Positions 17,563 to 26,073 of a DNA stretch of 64,000 bases are shown in pieces. Origin of the DNA: Chitinibacter fontanus. GTDB lineage: Bacteria; Pseudomonadota; Gammaproteobacteria; Burkholderiales; Chitinibacteraceae. The translations under genes and the position numbers were made by a program. The DNA is taken from contig NZ_CP058952.1 of assembly GCF_013423785.1 (NCBI RefSeq), positions 1,240,001 to 1,304,000 on the forward strand, written 5' to 3'. How positions within the stretch are numbered: position 1 is the stretch's first letter; each line of letters starts with the position of its first letter. A model generated the notes under the pieces. The model did not search any database. It was not told where the DNA came from and saw only the letters and a program-made list of their open reading frames with translations.

Positions 17563-18999
17563 TTATTTCAATAAATCACGAATGTCTTTTGCGCCCCAGT
17601 GTGGGAAATGCTTGCGCACCAGCGCATTCAGATCGGCTTCAAATGCGCGCAGGCGGCTTAATTCGTCCAAATCAGCGCTGCCTGCACTCGCCTCGGCGGG
17701 TGCAACGATCATACCCGCAGCGATGGTCGCGTTACTCAGGCGGTCGATCACGATCAGATTACCTGTGCCACGGCATTCGCTGTATTTGTCGTAGGCGATC
17801 GGCGCGGTCAGCTCGAAACGCACCAGAGCGATTTCATTCAGTTTCAATTCTGAAACGCTCAGCTGCTCCAAGCTATTCACATCGATACGATACTGGATGG
17901 AGGTAACTCGCCCAAAGCACTGTTTACCGCCGAGTTTGACAATATACTCCTTGCCAACGACCAACGGCGCTTCGTTCATCCACACCACGTGCGCGTCAAA
18001 TGCACTACCGACATGCGGTTGCGGGTCTTGCGCGCGGACAATCATATCGCCACGCGAAATATCAATTTCGTCTTCCAGCGTCAGCGTGATGGCTTGACCA
18101 GAAAACGCCACGGTTTGCTCGCCTTCATACGTCACAATCGCTTTGACTTTCGATTTTTTGCCTGATGGCAGCGCGACAATCTCATCACCTGGCAAGACAT
18201 GGCCCGCCGCAATCGTGCCGCAGAAGCCACGGAAATCCAGATTGGGGCGATTCACGTACTGGACTGGCAGGCGAAATGCATCGAGCTTGGCGTCTTTGTT
18301 GATTTGCACGCTTTCCAGCAAGCCCATCAGCGTTTCGCCTTCGTACCATGGCGTTTTGTCTGATTCGTTCACCACGTTATCACCACGCAGCGCCGACAGC
18401 GGCACAAAGCGGATATCGCTGATGTTCAAATCCTTAGCAAATTCCAGATATTGCGCGCGGATTTCGTTGTAGCGCGCTTCACTGAAATCAACCAAGTCCA
18501 TTTTGTTCACTGCAACGATCACGTGCTTGATGCCAAGCAGCGACACGATAAAGCTGTGGCGACGCGTTTGCGTCTGCACGCCGTAGCGCGCGTCGATCAG
18601 GATAATCGCCAAATCCGACGTTGAAGCACCCGTTGCCATATTGCGTGTGTATTGCTCGTGGCCCGGGCAGTCGGCGATGATGAATTTGCGTTTTTCAGTG
18701 CTGAAGTAGCGATACGCCACGTCGATCGTAATGCCCTGCTCGCGCTCGGCTTGCAGACCATCGACCAGCAACGCCAAGTCGATTTCTTGGTCGGTGGTGT
18801 TAAATTTCTTACTGTCTTTCTGAATCGCCGCGAGGTGATCATCAAAAATCAGTTTTGAGTCGTGCAGCAAACGGCCGATCAAGGTCGATTTACCGTCATC
18901 CACATTGCCGCAAGTAATAAAGCGCAGCATGTCTTTGTTTTCGTGCTGCTTGAGGTACGCCAGAATATCGCTGGCAATGAGTTCTGATTGATTTGACAT
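17563..18999 (-). CDS. cysN: CysN, sulfate adenylyltransferase subunit 1 (GTPase)
   Basis: 478 residues, typical CysN length. An EF-Tu-like GTPase with P-loop [17 protein letters not shown] at about 31-47, [12 protein letters not shown] at about 114-125 and NKMDL at about 170. With CysD it makes adenosine 5-phosphosulfate from ATP and sulfate, driven by GTP hydrolysis. There is no fused CysC kinase domain. It is downstream of cysD, separated by 177 bp that include structured repeat C. Confidence 0.97.
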   Translation of the reverse strand: MSNQSELIASDILAYLKQHENKDMLRFITCGNVDDGKSTLIGRLLHDSKLIFDDHLAAIQKDSKKFNTTDQEIDLALLVDGLQAEREQGITIDVAYRYFSTEKRKFIIADCPGHEQYTRNMATGASTSDLAIILIDARYGVQTQTRRHSFIVSLLGIKHVIVAVNKMDLVDFSEARYNEIRAQYLEFAKDLNISDIRFVPLSALRGDNVVNESDKTPWYEGETLMGLLESVQINKDAKLDAFRLPVQYVNRPNLDFRGFCGTIAAGHVLPGDEIVALPSGKKSKVKAIVTYEGEQTVAFSGQAITLTLEDEIDISRGDMIVRAQDPQPHVGSAFDAHVVWMNEAPLVVGKEYIVKLGGKQCFGRVTSIQYRIDVNSLEQLSVSELKLNEIALVRFELTAPIAYDKYSECRGTGNLIVIDRLSNATIAAGMIVAPAEASAGSADLDELSRLRAFEADLNALVRKHFPHWGAKDIRDLLK

Positions 19000-19060
19000 T
19001 GTGTTCTTCCAATCTCAATTATTTATTGCGTACCTTGAATAAATCACTCAATTCAAGGCC

Positions 19061-19171
19061 GTAGCGAGCAAGCCAAAGACAAGGAGTAGCACCGCAAGCA
19101 AGCGGAATGGACATGAAGTCCATGAGCATTGCGAGGAGCGCACGACGCCGTATTGGGCTTGCGCAGTAGGC
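19061..19171 (-). repeat. Stop-proximal structured repeat, copy C (after cysD)
   Basis: 111 bp from GTAGCGAG to GCGCAGTAGGC (plus strand). The central hairpin TGGAC-N5-GTCCA is framed by GCGGAA and TGAGCAT. The outer halves are complementary (GTAGCGAGCAAGCC with GGGCTTGCGCAGTAG). It ends 5 bp before the cysD stop on the minus strand, the same placement and orientation as copies A and B. Confidence 0.75.
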
Positions 19172-19176
19172 TTACC

Positions 19177-20103
19177 TTAGAAGTAGCCTTCCATTTTTTT
19201 CTTCTCCATCGAGCCACTTGAATCATGGTCAATGGCACGGCCTTGGCGCTCGGATGTGGTCGCCAACAGCATTTCCTGAATCACTTCTGGCAGCGTCGTT
19301 GCTTTCGATTCCACCGCGCCCGTCAGCGGGTAGCAGCCCAGCGTACGGAAGCGTACCCATTTTTTCTCGATGGTCGCTTTTTGCTCTGGTGTTAGGTATT
19401 GCAAGATGCGATCGTCGTCGATCATCACGGTCGTGCCGTTGTAATTCACCACTTCACGCTCAGCCGAGAAATACAGCGGTACGATTTCGATATTTTCGAG
19501 ATAGATGTATTGCCAGATATCGAGCTCAGTCCAGTTCGAAATCGGGAATACGCGAATCGATTCGCCTTTATCGACTTTCGAGTTGTAAATGTTCCACAGC
19601 TCTGGACGCTGGTTTTTTGGGTCCCAACGATGGTTTTTATCGCGGAATGAATACACGCGCTCTTTGGCGCGAGATTTTTCTTCGTCACGGCGCGCGCCAC
19701 CGAAAGCGGCGTCAAAACCGTATTTGTTCAAAGCTTGTTTCAAGCCTTCGGTTTTCATTACGTCGGTGTGCTTGGCCGAACCGGCAGTAAACGGATTGAT
19801 ACCGGCGGCAACGCCTTCCTGATTCACATGCGTGATCAGATTCCAGCCATCGGCGATCTGTTTATCGCGCAGCTTGTACATGTCTTGGAATTTCCACGTC
19901 GTATCCACGTGCATCAATGGAAACGGTGGCTTGCCCGGTGCAAAGGCTTTTTTGGCCAGATGCAGCATCACGGCTGAATCTTTACCAATTGAGTACAACA
20001 TGACGGGGTTTTCAAATTCGGCAGCCACTTCACGGATGATGTGGATGGATTCGGCTTCAAGCTGCTTCAGATGCGTCAGCCGTGCTTCGGACAAGGTATT
20101 CAT
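19177..20103 (-). CDS. cysD: CysD, sulfate adenylyltransferase subunit 2
   Basis: 308 residues. A PP-loop-type ATP pyrophosphatase with [14 protein letters not shown] at about 37-50, [12 protein letters not shown] and [15 protein letters not shown]. It is the catalytic subunit that adenylates sulfate in assimilation. It lies upstream of cysN on the same strand. Other cys genes are not in the window. Confidence 0.97.
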   Translation of the reverse strand: MNTLSEARLTHLKQLEAESIHIIREVAAEFENPVMLYSIGKDSAVMLHLAKKAFAPGKPPFPLMHVDTTWKFQDMYKLRDKQIADGWNLITHVNQEGVAAGINPFTAGSAKHTDVMKTEGLKQALNKYGFDAAFGGARRDEEKSRAKERVYSFRDKNHRWDPKNQRPELWNIYNSKVDKGESIRVFPISNWTELDIWQYIYLENIEIVPLYFSAEREVVNYNGTTVMIDDDRILQYLTPEQKATIEKKWVRFRTLGCYPLTGAVESKATTLPEVIQEMLLATTSERQGRAIDHDSSGSMEKKKMEGYF

Positions 20104-20216
20104 GGCGTGGACTTTTAGTGCATAAAATCAATAGATACGGAATTTACGGTGAAATTCCGCGATTCAAAAGAACGTCTGGCTATATCCATAGATCGAAAAA
20201 ATCCGACCCATGAAAT

Positions 20217-20260
20217 AGCAATGGCGGCTGAGGGTTACTCCACCCATCGCCGCCATTGCT
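20217..20260 (-). promoter_or_regulatory. Long hairpin between rsfS and cysD
   Basis: AGCAATGGCGGC (20217-20228) pairs perfectly with GCCGCCATTGCT (20249-20260). A smaller GGGT/ACCC stem lies in the loop. On the minus strand it sits 15 bp after the rsfS stop and about 115 bp before cysD. There is no strong T-run, so it may be a weak terminator, a cysDN leader element, or both. Confidence 0.5.
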
Positions 20261-20274
20261 TAAATCACTGACAA

Positions 20275-20661
20275 TTAATCATCAACCGTATTGGCTGCCG
20301 ACCATGCGCGGCCCATTGGATTGAAGGTTGGTTTTTGGCCGCCCCACAATTGTTCCAGATCATAATAATCGCGTACCGCAGGCAACATCACGTGCACAAC
20401 GAGGCTACCGGCATCGACCAGCACCCACTCGCCGGTCTCTTCACCTTCGGTGCTCATGATTTCATAGCCTTTGGCTTTCAAATCAACGGCCACATTATTG
20501 GCCAGTGCACGCACTTGGCGGTTTGAGTCGCCGGTGGCGACGATCATGCATTCAAACAGATCCGTCAGTTTTGACGTATCAAGTACTTGGATTTCTTTGG
20601 CTTTGATGTCTTCCAGAGCATTAACAGCAATATCGCGCATCGCGATTAAAGTTTCATTCAT
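20275..20661 (-). CDS. rsfS: RsfS, ribosomal silencing factor
   Basis: 128 residues from the ATG at 20661, preceded by AAGGAAATACA. The family core is present: DIKAKEIQVLDTSKLTDLFECMIVATG, SNRQVRALA, GEWVLVDAGSLVVHVM and YYDLEQLW. RsfS binds ribosomal protein uL14 and blocks subunit joining when nutrients are short. It follows nadD by 10 bp, the common nadD-rsfS pairing. Confidence 0.95.
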   Translation of the reverse strand: MNETLIAMRDIAVNALEDIKAKEIQVLDTSKLTDLFECMIVATGDSNRQVRALANNVAVDLKAKGYEIMSTEGEETGEWVLVDAGSLVVHVMLPAVRDYYDLEQLWGGQKPTFNPMGRAWSAANTVDD

Positions 20662-20671
20662 TGTATTTCCT

Positions 20672-21298
20672 TCAAAAACGGTAAAGCCCACTGCTTTCTA
20701 GTTGTCGCCAAACAGGGGTGAGTGCTGAAACATCTTCCCCACGTGCGAGCATTTCCCGCACTAAAGTGGACGAAACAGGCATAAGTGGGCTTGATAATAG
20801 GCTGATTTTACCCCGAGACAGCGTGTCGGTGTTGGCAATTACAGACCGATTGGCAAATTCTTCTGATAAATCAGGGCTTAACCCTTCAAAAGCATAGTCT
20901 GGCCGCGCCGCAATCAGCAAGTGCCCGATGTCGAGCAGCTCGCGCCAGCGGTGCCAGCGATTTAAATTCAGCCACGAATCAGCGCCAATCAGCCACACCA
21001 GTAAAGCATTAGGGGTATCTTGCTGCAGCTCAGTCAGTGTATCGACTGTATAGCAATACCCCTTGCGGCATACTTCCCTATCGTCGGCAATCAAGCCCGC
21101 TTCGCCAGTAATTGCCACCTTCACCCAGTCAAAACGCTGTTGCGGGCTGACTGGCGGCATGGCGCGATGCGGCGGCAATCCAGTCGGAATCAGACGCACT
21201 TCAGCCAGCTGTAATTGATCACGCATACAGCGCGCCAATTCGAGGTGCCCGTAATGAATCGGGTCAAACGTGCCACCAAAGATGCCGATTTTCTGCAT
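20672..21298 (-). CDS. nadD: NadD, nicotinate-nucleotide adenylyltransferase
   Basis: 208 residues from the ATG at 21298; an in-frame TTG one codon earlier is less likely. Nucleotidyltransferase motif GGTFDPIHYGHL near residue 8 and the C-terminal SSTLVREML (ISSTxIR motif). It makes nicotinate adenine dinucleotide in NAD synthesis in the cytoplasm. It stands in the run proA-aroQ-nadD-rsfS with 10 bp to each neighbour. Confidence 0.96.
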   Translation of the reverse strand: MQKIGIFGGTFDPIHYGHLELARCMRDQLQLAEVRLIPTGLPPHRAMPPVSPQQRFDWVKVAITGEAGLIADDREVCRKGYCYTVDTLTELQQDTPNALLVWLIGADSWLNLNRWHRWRELLDIGHLLIAARPDYAFEGLSPDLSEEFANRSVIANTDTLSRGKISLLSSPLMPVSSTLVREMLARGEDVSALTPVWRQLESSGLYRF

Positions 21299-21308
21299 CA
21301 AATTAGGC

Positions 21309-21584
21309 TCAGCACAATTTATGCTGCGCCACGACCTCGTCCAGAATTAAGCGTTGCAAGCGCTGGGCAAAGTCAGGATCGAGCCCAGTTTGCGCCGCTA
21401 GTGCAGCGGTTTTTTCCAATTGCTGCGCTTCGCGGGTGGCGTCTTGCGCTGGCAATTGATGCTGCTTTTTTAATTGCCCCACTTGCGCGGTGACTTTGAA
21501 ACGCTCGGCCAGCACACTAAACAGTTGCTGATCGAGCGCGTCAATTTGCTCGCGCAAAGCGAGGAGTTCTACGGGGACACTCAT
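21309..21584 (-). CDS. Chorismate mutase type II (AroQ domain), stand-alone
   Basis: 91 residues, all-helical AroQ fold: LREQIDALDQQLFSVLAERFKVTAQVGQLKKQ, with the conserved Arg and Lys (R7-type, K near 39) and a C-terminal LILDEVVAQHK helix. It converts chorismate to prephenate for Phe/Tyr synthesis, or acts on isochorismate in pyruvate-lyase-like relatives. The start ATG overlaps the proA stop (TAATG). The small size fits a monofunctional mutase. Confidence 0.8.
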   Translation of the reverse strand: MSVPVELLALREQIDALDQQLFSVLAERFKVTAQVGQLKKQHQLPAQDATREAQQLEKTAALAAQTGLDPDFAQRLQRLILDEVVAQHKLC

Positions 21585-22840
21585 TAGGCACGCACCTCAC
21601 CGTCACCCAATACGATCCATTTCTCGCTGGTCAGGCCTTCGAGACCTACCGGGCCACGGGCGTGGATTTTATCGGTTGAAATGCCAATCTCGGCGCCCAA
21701 ACCATACTCAAAACCATCGGCAAAACGCGTTGAGGCATTGACCATCACCGAAGCGGAATCAACTTCACGCAGGAATTGGCGTGCCTTGGTGTAGTTTTCG
21801 GTGACAATCGCATCGGTGTGATGGCTACCGTAGGTATTGATGTGATCCATCGCCTGATCGATGTCGCTCACCACGCGGATTGAAATAATCGGCGCGAGGT
21901 ATTCGGTGCGCCAATCTTCTTCGGTCGCGGCAATCGCATCTGTCAGAATTGCCTGTGTGGCTGTACAGCCCCGCATTTCAACGCCTTTTTCGCGGTAGAT
22001 TGCGGCAATTTCCGGCAAAATCACTTCAGCCACGTTTTCGTTCACCAACAACGTCTCCATCGTATTGCATGGCGCATAGCGATGCGTTTTGGCGTTATCC
22101 GCAATGCGAATCGCTTTGGCTGGGTCGGCTTCGTCGTCGATATATACATGGCAAATACCATCCAAGTGCTTGATCACTGGCACGCGCGCGTCACGCGAAA
22201 TGCGCTCGATCAGGCCTTTGCCACCGCGTGGCACGATGACATCGACAAACTCGCTCATCGTAATCAGCTCGCCCACAGCGGCGCGATCTGGCGTTTCGAT
22301 GATTTGCACTGCGGTTTCTGGCAAACCCGCCGCAGCGAGGCCTTCTTTCACACAGGCCGCAATCGCCTGATTACAGTGAAACGCCTCGCGACCGCCACGC
22401 AAAATTGTGGCATTGCCCGATTTGATACACAGGCCAGCCGCATCGGCCGTTACGTTTGGACGTGCTTCATAAATAATGCCGATCACGCCCAATGGAACGC
22501 GCATTTTGCCGACCTGAATGCCGCTTGGGCGGTATTTGAAATCACCCATATTGCCGATCGGATCGGGCAGCGCGACCATTTCGCGCAAACCTTGCGCCAT
22601 CGTGGCAATGGTTTTATCCGTGAATTGCAAACGATCGAGCAATGCCGGCTCCAAACCATCCGCCCGCGCCTGCGCCATATCTTGTGCATTGGCCGCGAGC
22701 AATTTGGCCGCATCGCGCACAATCGCGTCGGCAATTGCATTCAAAGCTGCGTTTTTTGCGCCGGTGCTGGCCTTGGCCATCGCACGGCTGGCGGCGCGCG
22801 CTTGGCGGCCGACGGTTTGCATGTAAGCTTGAATATCCAT
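21584..22840 (-). CDS. proA: ProA, gamma-glutamyl phosphate reductase
   Basis: 418 residues from the ATG at 22840; a TTG three codons earlier lies too close to the GGA motif. Aldehyde-dehydrogenase fold with [31 protein letters not shown] and catalytic Cys in [12 protein letters not shown]. It reduces gamma-glutamyl phosphate to glutamate semialdehyde in proline synthesis. proB is not in the window. It heads the run proA-aroQ-nadD-rsfS. Confidence 0.96.
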   Translation of the reverse strand: MDIQAYMQTVGRQARAASRAMAKASTGAKNAALNAIADAIVRDAAKLLAANAQDMAQARADGLEPALLDRLQFTDKTIATMAQGLREMVALPDPIGNMGDFKYRPSGIQVGKMRVPLGVIGIIYEARPNVTADAAGLCIKSGNATILRGGREAFHCNQAIAACVKEGLAAAGLPETAVQIIETPDRAAVGELITMSEFVDVIVPRGGKGLIERISRDARVPVIKHLDGICHVYIDDEADPAKAIRIADNAKTHRYAPCNTMETLLVNENVAEVILPEIAAIYREKGVEMRGCTATQAILTDAIAATEEDWRTEYLAPIISIRVVSDIDQAMDHINTYGSHHTDAIVTENYTKARQFLREVDSASVMVNASTRFADGFEYGLGAEIGISTDKIHARGPVGLEGLTSEKWIVLGDGEVRA

Positions 22841-22929
22841 CGTTTTCAATTCCGGAGCTGTTTTTATAATCGAATCAGCACATTGTATCGCTTACTAAGC
22901 TATGCGTGAAACGGATTTGGGCAAGTTTC

Positions 22930-23736
22930 TTACCTAGCAAGCAACTTGCTGGCCTCGGTAGGCAATTGCAGAACCGTCACACCCACGTTATCAGCCAATT
23001 TGCGGTTAAACCAATCAGGCGCTGAGCTTTGCACTGCGATCAGAGTGGGCCCTATCGGCAGATCCACCCAAATCGGAGATCCTGAATCACCCGACAACGT
23101 ATCGCAGCGATGATAAATCGTTCCATTGCTGCGCAACTGAGTCAGCGAACACCCCAAATGGGCAGATAAAATCGTATCGTGATCTTCCGCGTAACCGCCC
23201 TGATTGATTTGTTGATTCTGTCGCAAAATAGTTTGCATCAACTGCTGCCGATTGCCACTAAACAAGCCCATCGGCGCTGGTGCAACACCATCTTTTAACT
23301 TTAATTTGATCAATGCAATATCATAGGGTGCGGCACTAGGCTGGATATATACATCATCGCCTTTATACTTTAGCCCTTGGCGAAATCGGGGATGGAAGAC
23401 CTGCCCCGTCACCTGATAGCGCGCCTGATATTTTCCATCGTGAAAGCCTGCCATAAACCAGCGCCCAGCATCGATTTTGCGCGGCAACATCAAAAAACAA
23501 TGAGCAGCCGTAATCGCCAAATCGGGCGCGATCAATGTAGCGGTACAAGTACCGCCTGATTTTACTTCGAGTCGGCCAATCGCGTTATAAGGTGCCGCAT
23601 ACGGGGCGGGAATATTAACTCGATCATCACGCCCAAAAAATAGCGCCTGCCGTTCTTTTTGCACCTGCGCATCATCCTGCGCCCAAATATTTGTGCTTAA
23701 TAATAAGCAGCCAATCAACACACTCACGCCACGCAT
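22930..23736 (-). CDS. ydgD: YdgD-like trypsin-family serine protease (periplasmic)
   Basis: 268 residues with a signal peptide cleaved near WAQ-DD. Catalytic triad: H79 in AITAAHC, D139 in PYDIALIK, S218 in GDSGSP. It matches E. coli YdgD closely at LFFGxDDRV, CTATLIAP, GYxEDH, CDTLxGDSGSP and VQSSAP. YdgD is a poorly characterised periplasmic peptidase encoded next to asr in E. coli. Here it also sits directly downstream of the Asr-like gene on the same strand, past a terminator, supporting a shared role. Confidence 0.85.
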   Translation of the reverse strand: MRGVSVLIGCLLLSTNIWAQDDAQVQKERQALFFGRDDRVNIPAPYAAPYNAIGRLEVKSGGTCTATLIAPDLAITAAHCFLMLPRKIDAGRWFMAGFHDGKYQARYQVTGQVFHPRFRQGLKYKGDDVYIQPSAAPYDIALIKLKLKDGVAPAPMGLFSGNRQQLMQTILRQNQQINQGGYAEDHDTILSAHLGCSLTQLRSNGTIYHRCDTLSGDSGSPIWVDLPIGPTLIAVQSSAPDWFNRKLADNVGVTVLQLPTEASKLLAR

Positions 23737-23775
23737 CGCGCTGTACTCCTGATTCTTGGGCCATTCGATAAGGCA

Positions 23776-23805
23776 TAAAAAAAGGACGGCAAGCCGTCCT
23801 TTTTC
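23776..23805 (-). terminator. Intrinsic terminator after the asr-like gene
   Basis: AAAAGGACGGC and GCCGTCCTTTT around AA, followed on the minus strand by a run of T. It lies about 25 bp past the asr-like stop and before the protease gene, so the protease depends on readthrough or its own promoter. Confidence 0.85.
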
Positions 23806-23829
23806 TCTAAGCTAGAAGTAGATTCTAGA

Positions 23830-24492
23830 TTATTTAGCAGCGGCAGCAGAAGCTTTAGATGCTACAGAAGCAGCAGAAGCTTTTTTAGCTTGAGCTTTTT
23901 GTGCAGCAGAAGCTTTAGACGCTACAGAAGCAGCAGAAGCTTTTTTAGCTTGAGCTTTTTGAGCAGCAGAAGCTTTAGATGCTACAGAAGCAGCAGAAGC
24001 TTTTTTAGCTTGAGCTTTTTGAGCAGCAGAAGCTTTAGACGCTACAGAAGCAGCAGAAGCTTTTTTAGCTTGTGCTTTTTGCGCAGCTGAAGCTTTAGAC
24101 GCTACAGAAGCAGCAGACGCTTTTTTAGCTTGTGCTTTTTGAGCTGCAGAAGCTTTAGATGCTACAGAAGCAGCAGACGCTTTTTTAGCTTGAGCTTTTT
24201 GAGCAGCAGAAGCTTTAGACGCTACAGAAGCAGCAGAAGCTTTTTTAGCTTGTGCTTTTTGAGCAGCAGAAGCTTTAGACGCTACAGAAGCAGCAGAAGC
24301 TTTTTTAGCTTGAGCTTTTTGTGCAGCAGAAGCTTTAGACGCTACAGAAGCAGCAGAAGCTTTTTTAGCTTGTGCTTTTTGAGCAGCAGAAGCTACAGAA
24401 GCAGCAGAAGCTTTCTTAGCAGGAGCAGCAACAGCAAAAACTGAAGCAGCAGCAAATACAGTAGCGATAACGCCAGCAGCAACCTTGTTCAT
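23830..24492 (-). CDS. asr: Asr-like acid-shock protein with 20-residue tandem repeats
   Basis: 220 residues. The ATG at 24492 begins a signal peptide (MNKVAAGVIATVFAAASVFA) and follows CCGGAG. The mature protein consists of ten units: a 17-residue first unit, eight exact copies of KKASAASVASKASAAQKAQA, and a truncated last unit ending AAAAK. It is strongly basic, disordered in character and lacks Cys and aromatics. The AQKAQA-KK motif recurs in E. coli Asr. The neighbours RstAB and YdgD are those linked to asr in enterobacteria. It probably acts as a periplasmic cationic protectant under acid stress; function is inferred. Confidence 0.75.
   Translation of the reverse strand: MNKVAAGVIATVFAAASVFAVAAPAKKASAASVASAAQKAQAKKASAASVASKASAAQKAQAKKASAASVASKASAAQKAQAKKASAASVASKASAAQKAQAKKASAASVASKASAAQKAQAKKASAASVASKASAAQKAQAKKASAASVASKASAAQKAQAKKASAASVASKASAAQKAQAKKASAASVASKASAAQKAQAKKASAASVASKASAAAAK
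23850..24418. repeat. 60-bp in-frame tandem repeat array
   Basis: About nine units of 60 bp, nearly identical at DNA level with only scattered synonymous changes, encoding the 20-residue units of the Asr-like protein. The first coding unit has lost 9 bp. Such homogeneity implies recent expansion or ongoing gene conversion, and copy number may vary between strains. Confidence 0.9.
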
Positions 24493-24621
24493 CTTAAAAC
24501 TCCGGATATAAATTCTTTTAACGGTATTCAACACGAATACTTCAACGAGGCGGATTATGCGACTTTGTGCGGCTTGACACGATGCAGCCTTGGTGATGAC
24601 GTGTAACCGAAAGTACGTAGT

Positions 24622-24641
24622 TTTTCTACACCTTACTACAC
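24622..24641 (-). promoter_or_regulatory. Candidate RstA operator upstream of the asr-like gene
   Basis: On the minus strand GTGTAGTAAG (24641-24632) is followed directly by GTGTAGAAAA (24631-24622). This is a 10-bp-period direct repeat, the form bound by OmpR-family dimers. A further TGTAAC-N5-GTA match to the reverse complement of the E. coli RstA box (TACATNTNGTTACA), 10 of 12 defined bases, lies at 24602-24615. Both lie 110-150 bp before the ATG. Confidence 0.5.
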
Positions 24642-24644
24642 AAG

Positions 24645-25946
24645 CTACAGCACATCCGCCGAGCGCATTGGCGTAGGCCACGTCAGGCTCAAACGCGCAC
24701 CGCCACTCGGCGCATCGAGAATACTAACGGCGCCGCCATGGCCACGCATAATCATCGCAACAATCGCCAGCCCGAGGCCGAATCCGCCGGTGGCTTTATT
24801 GCGGCTACCCTCCAAACGGGTAAAGGGTTGTAACAACCGCGCCCGATCTTCAACCGGAATGCCTTCACCATTGTCGTCAATATGTAAGGTGGCCGTACCG
24901 TCCTGCCAAAGCAGAGTGAGGTGAATTTGTTTGCCGCCATAGCGCCGCGCATTGGACAGCAAATTGCCCACTGCACGACCAAAATAATAACTATCTACGT
25001 CCAACAGCGGGCTGACTTGTCCTGTCGTATTTTCAAATGTGGGCTCAGCCCCATCCAAAGTGTATTCACTTAATAAGCGCTGCAACCACGGTACGATCTC
25101 CAGCGGTTGCGCTTCCATGCGTAGTTGCGGGCTATCTAGGCTAGACATAGTGAGCCATTCGTCAATTAATTGATCGATTTGCCCCAAATCGCGCTCAATG
25201 CCTTCCACTTGCGATTGGCTATTTGCCCCCGCTTTGATTGCTTCCAGCCGATAACGCAAACGTGCCAGCGGTGTACGTAAATCGTGCGATACCGCATCAA
25301 TCATGGCGCGGCGCGACGCGGTGAGCTCTTCTACGTCGTGCGCCATCCGGTTAAAGTTTGAGCCCAGCGCCGCCAGTGGCGAACTATCGTCCACATTCAC
25401 TCGTACGGTGAAATCACCGGCTCCCAAGCGCCGGCTTTGCCGAATCACTTGAATCAGGTCACGCCAAAATGGCCGTAACCACAGCCAGGTGGGAATACCC
25501 AAAGCCAAGCACATCAGCACCAGCGCCAAAACATCGGGCCACGAAATACCATCAAGCGACTCCAAAAATGGAATCGGCCCCAGCACGACCATTTGCTTGG
25601 TTTGGTGGATGCGATGCAAATACAGCCCACGATCTTTGAGCAGAATAATGTCACCACGCTGCAAAGCGGCCTGATTCTCTTCCGATAGCACATAGGCATC
25701 GAGCGCCTCAATATCCACCGGTACCGGCAATTTACCCCGCAAGCGCGAGGCCTCGTCATGCCACATTGACTGCGGCAAATCGCCAAGCTCTTTCTCGATC
25801 AGCGACACCGTTGAGAGAAACATATCGCTCAAATAGCGTTGATTGGTGCGCTCGATCATCTGTTTATACAAGCCACCGATCAACAAGGACGAGGCAAGAA
25901 AGCACAGCACCACGGTGAGATAAAAACGTATAAAAACCTGACGCAT
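24645..25946 (-). CDS. rstB: RstB-like sensor histidine kinase
   Basis: 433 residues, the same length as E. coli RstB. Membrane helices at about 9-28 and 139-157 flank a periplasmic domain. HAMP region at about 158-210, HisKA with H221 in VSHDLRTPLARLRYRL, and an HATPase domain with NLLSNARRYGG, DDNGEGIP and GGFGLGLAI. The periplasmic loop shares GPIPFLESL-type sequence with RstB (GPVPYLYYL). It phosphorylates RstA in response to acid or cation signals. A terminator-like hairpin separates it from rstA upstream. Confidence 0.9.
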   Translation of the reverse strand: MRQVFIRFYLTVVLCFLASSLLIGGLYKQMIERTNQRYLSDMFLSTVSLIEKELGDLPQSMWHDEASRLRGKLPVPVDIEALDAYVLSEENQAALQRGDIILLKDRGLYLHRIHQTKQMVVLGPIPFLESLDGISWPDVLALVLMCLALGIPTWLWLRPFWRDLIQVIRQSRRLGAGDFTVRVNVDDSSPLAALGSNFNRMAHDVEELTASRRAMIDAVSHDLRTPLARLRYRLEAIKAGANSQSQVEGIERDLGQIDQLIDEWLTMSSLDSPQLRMEAQPLEIVPWLQRLLSEYTLDGAEPTFENTTGQVSPLLDVDSYYFGRAVGNLLSNARRYGGKQIHLTLLWQDGTATLHIDDNGEGIPVEDRARLLQPFTRLEGSRNKATGGFGLGLAIVAMIMRGHGGAVSILDAPSGGARLSLTWPTPMRSADVL

Positions 25947-25973
25947 AACTATTCCGTCGTTGTGGGGTAGCGC

Positions 25974-26007
25974 AAAAAAAGACCCATCAGCACAGCGCTA
26001 ATGGGTC
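25974..26007 (-). terminator. Intrinsic terminator between rstA and rstB
   Basis: On the minus strand GACCCATTAGC and GC-TGATGGGTC form a stem with a TGT-type loop, followed by seven T. It lies 24 bp after the rstA stop and 28 bp before the rstB start, so it would reduce rstB expression relative to rstA unless a promoter lies between. Confidence 0.75.
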
Positions 26008-26023
26008 GGCCCAATACAACTGG

Positions 26024-26073
26024 GGGTATATTATTCTTCCTGCCACCAGATATCGGCTGCAAACAGATACCCC
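26024..26073. repeat. Possible ~50-bp GGGTAT inverted repeat spanning the rstA 3' end
   Basis: GGGTATATTA and CAGATACCCC are 50 bp apart end to end, matching the spacing of the intergenic GGGTAT family. However, the right arm encodes the conserved RstA residues GYLF, so the arm may be fixed by coding. Treat as doubtful. Confidence 0.3.

Noticed and set aside
21005..21061. GGGGTAT...ATACCCC pair about 50 bp apart inside nadD
   Set aside because: It resembles the GGGTAT inverted repeat by spacing, but it lies in conserved NadD sequence with no ATTAR middle. Counted only as a 9-mer hit, not as a repeat copy.
22082..22909. 275-codon plus-strand ORF opposite proA
   Set aside because: proA is certain on the other strand, and the mirror ORF has no recognisable domain, signal or ribosome-binding site.
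23890..24444. Long plus-strand ORFs rich in Ser/Arg/Phe opposite the repeat protein, and a CRISPR-like periodicity
   Set aside because: The 60-bp periodicity is the coding repeat of the minus-strand Asr-like gene. There are no unique spacers, so it is not a CRISPR array, and the opposite ORFs are mirror artefacts.
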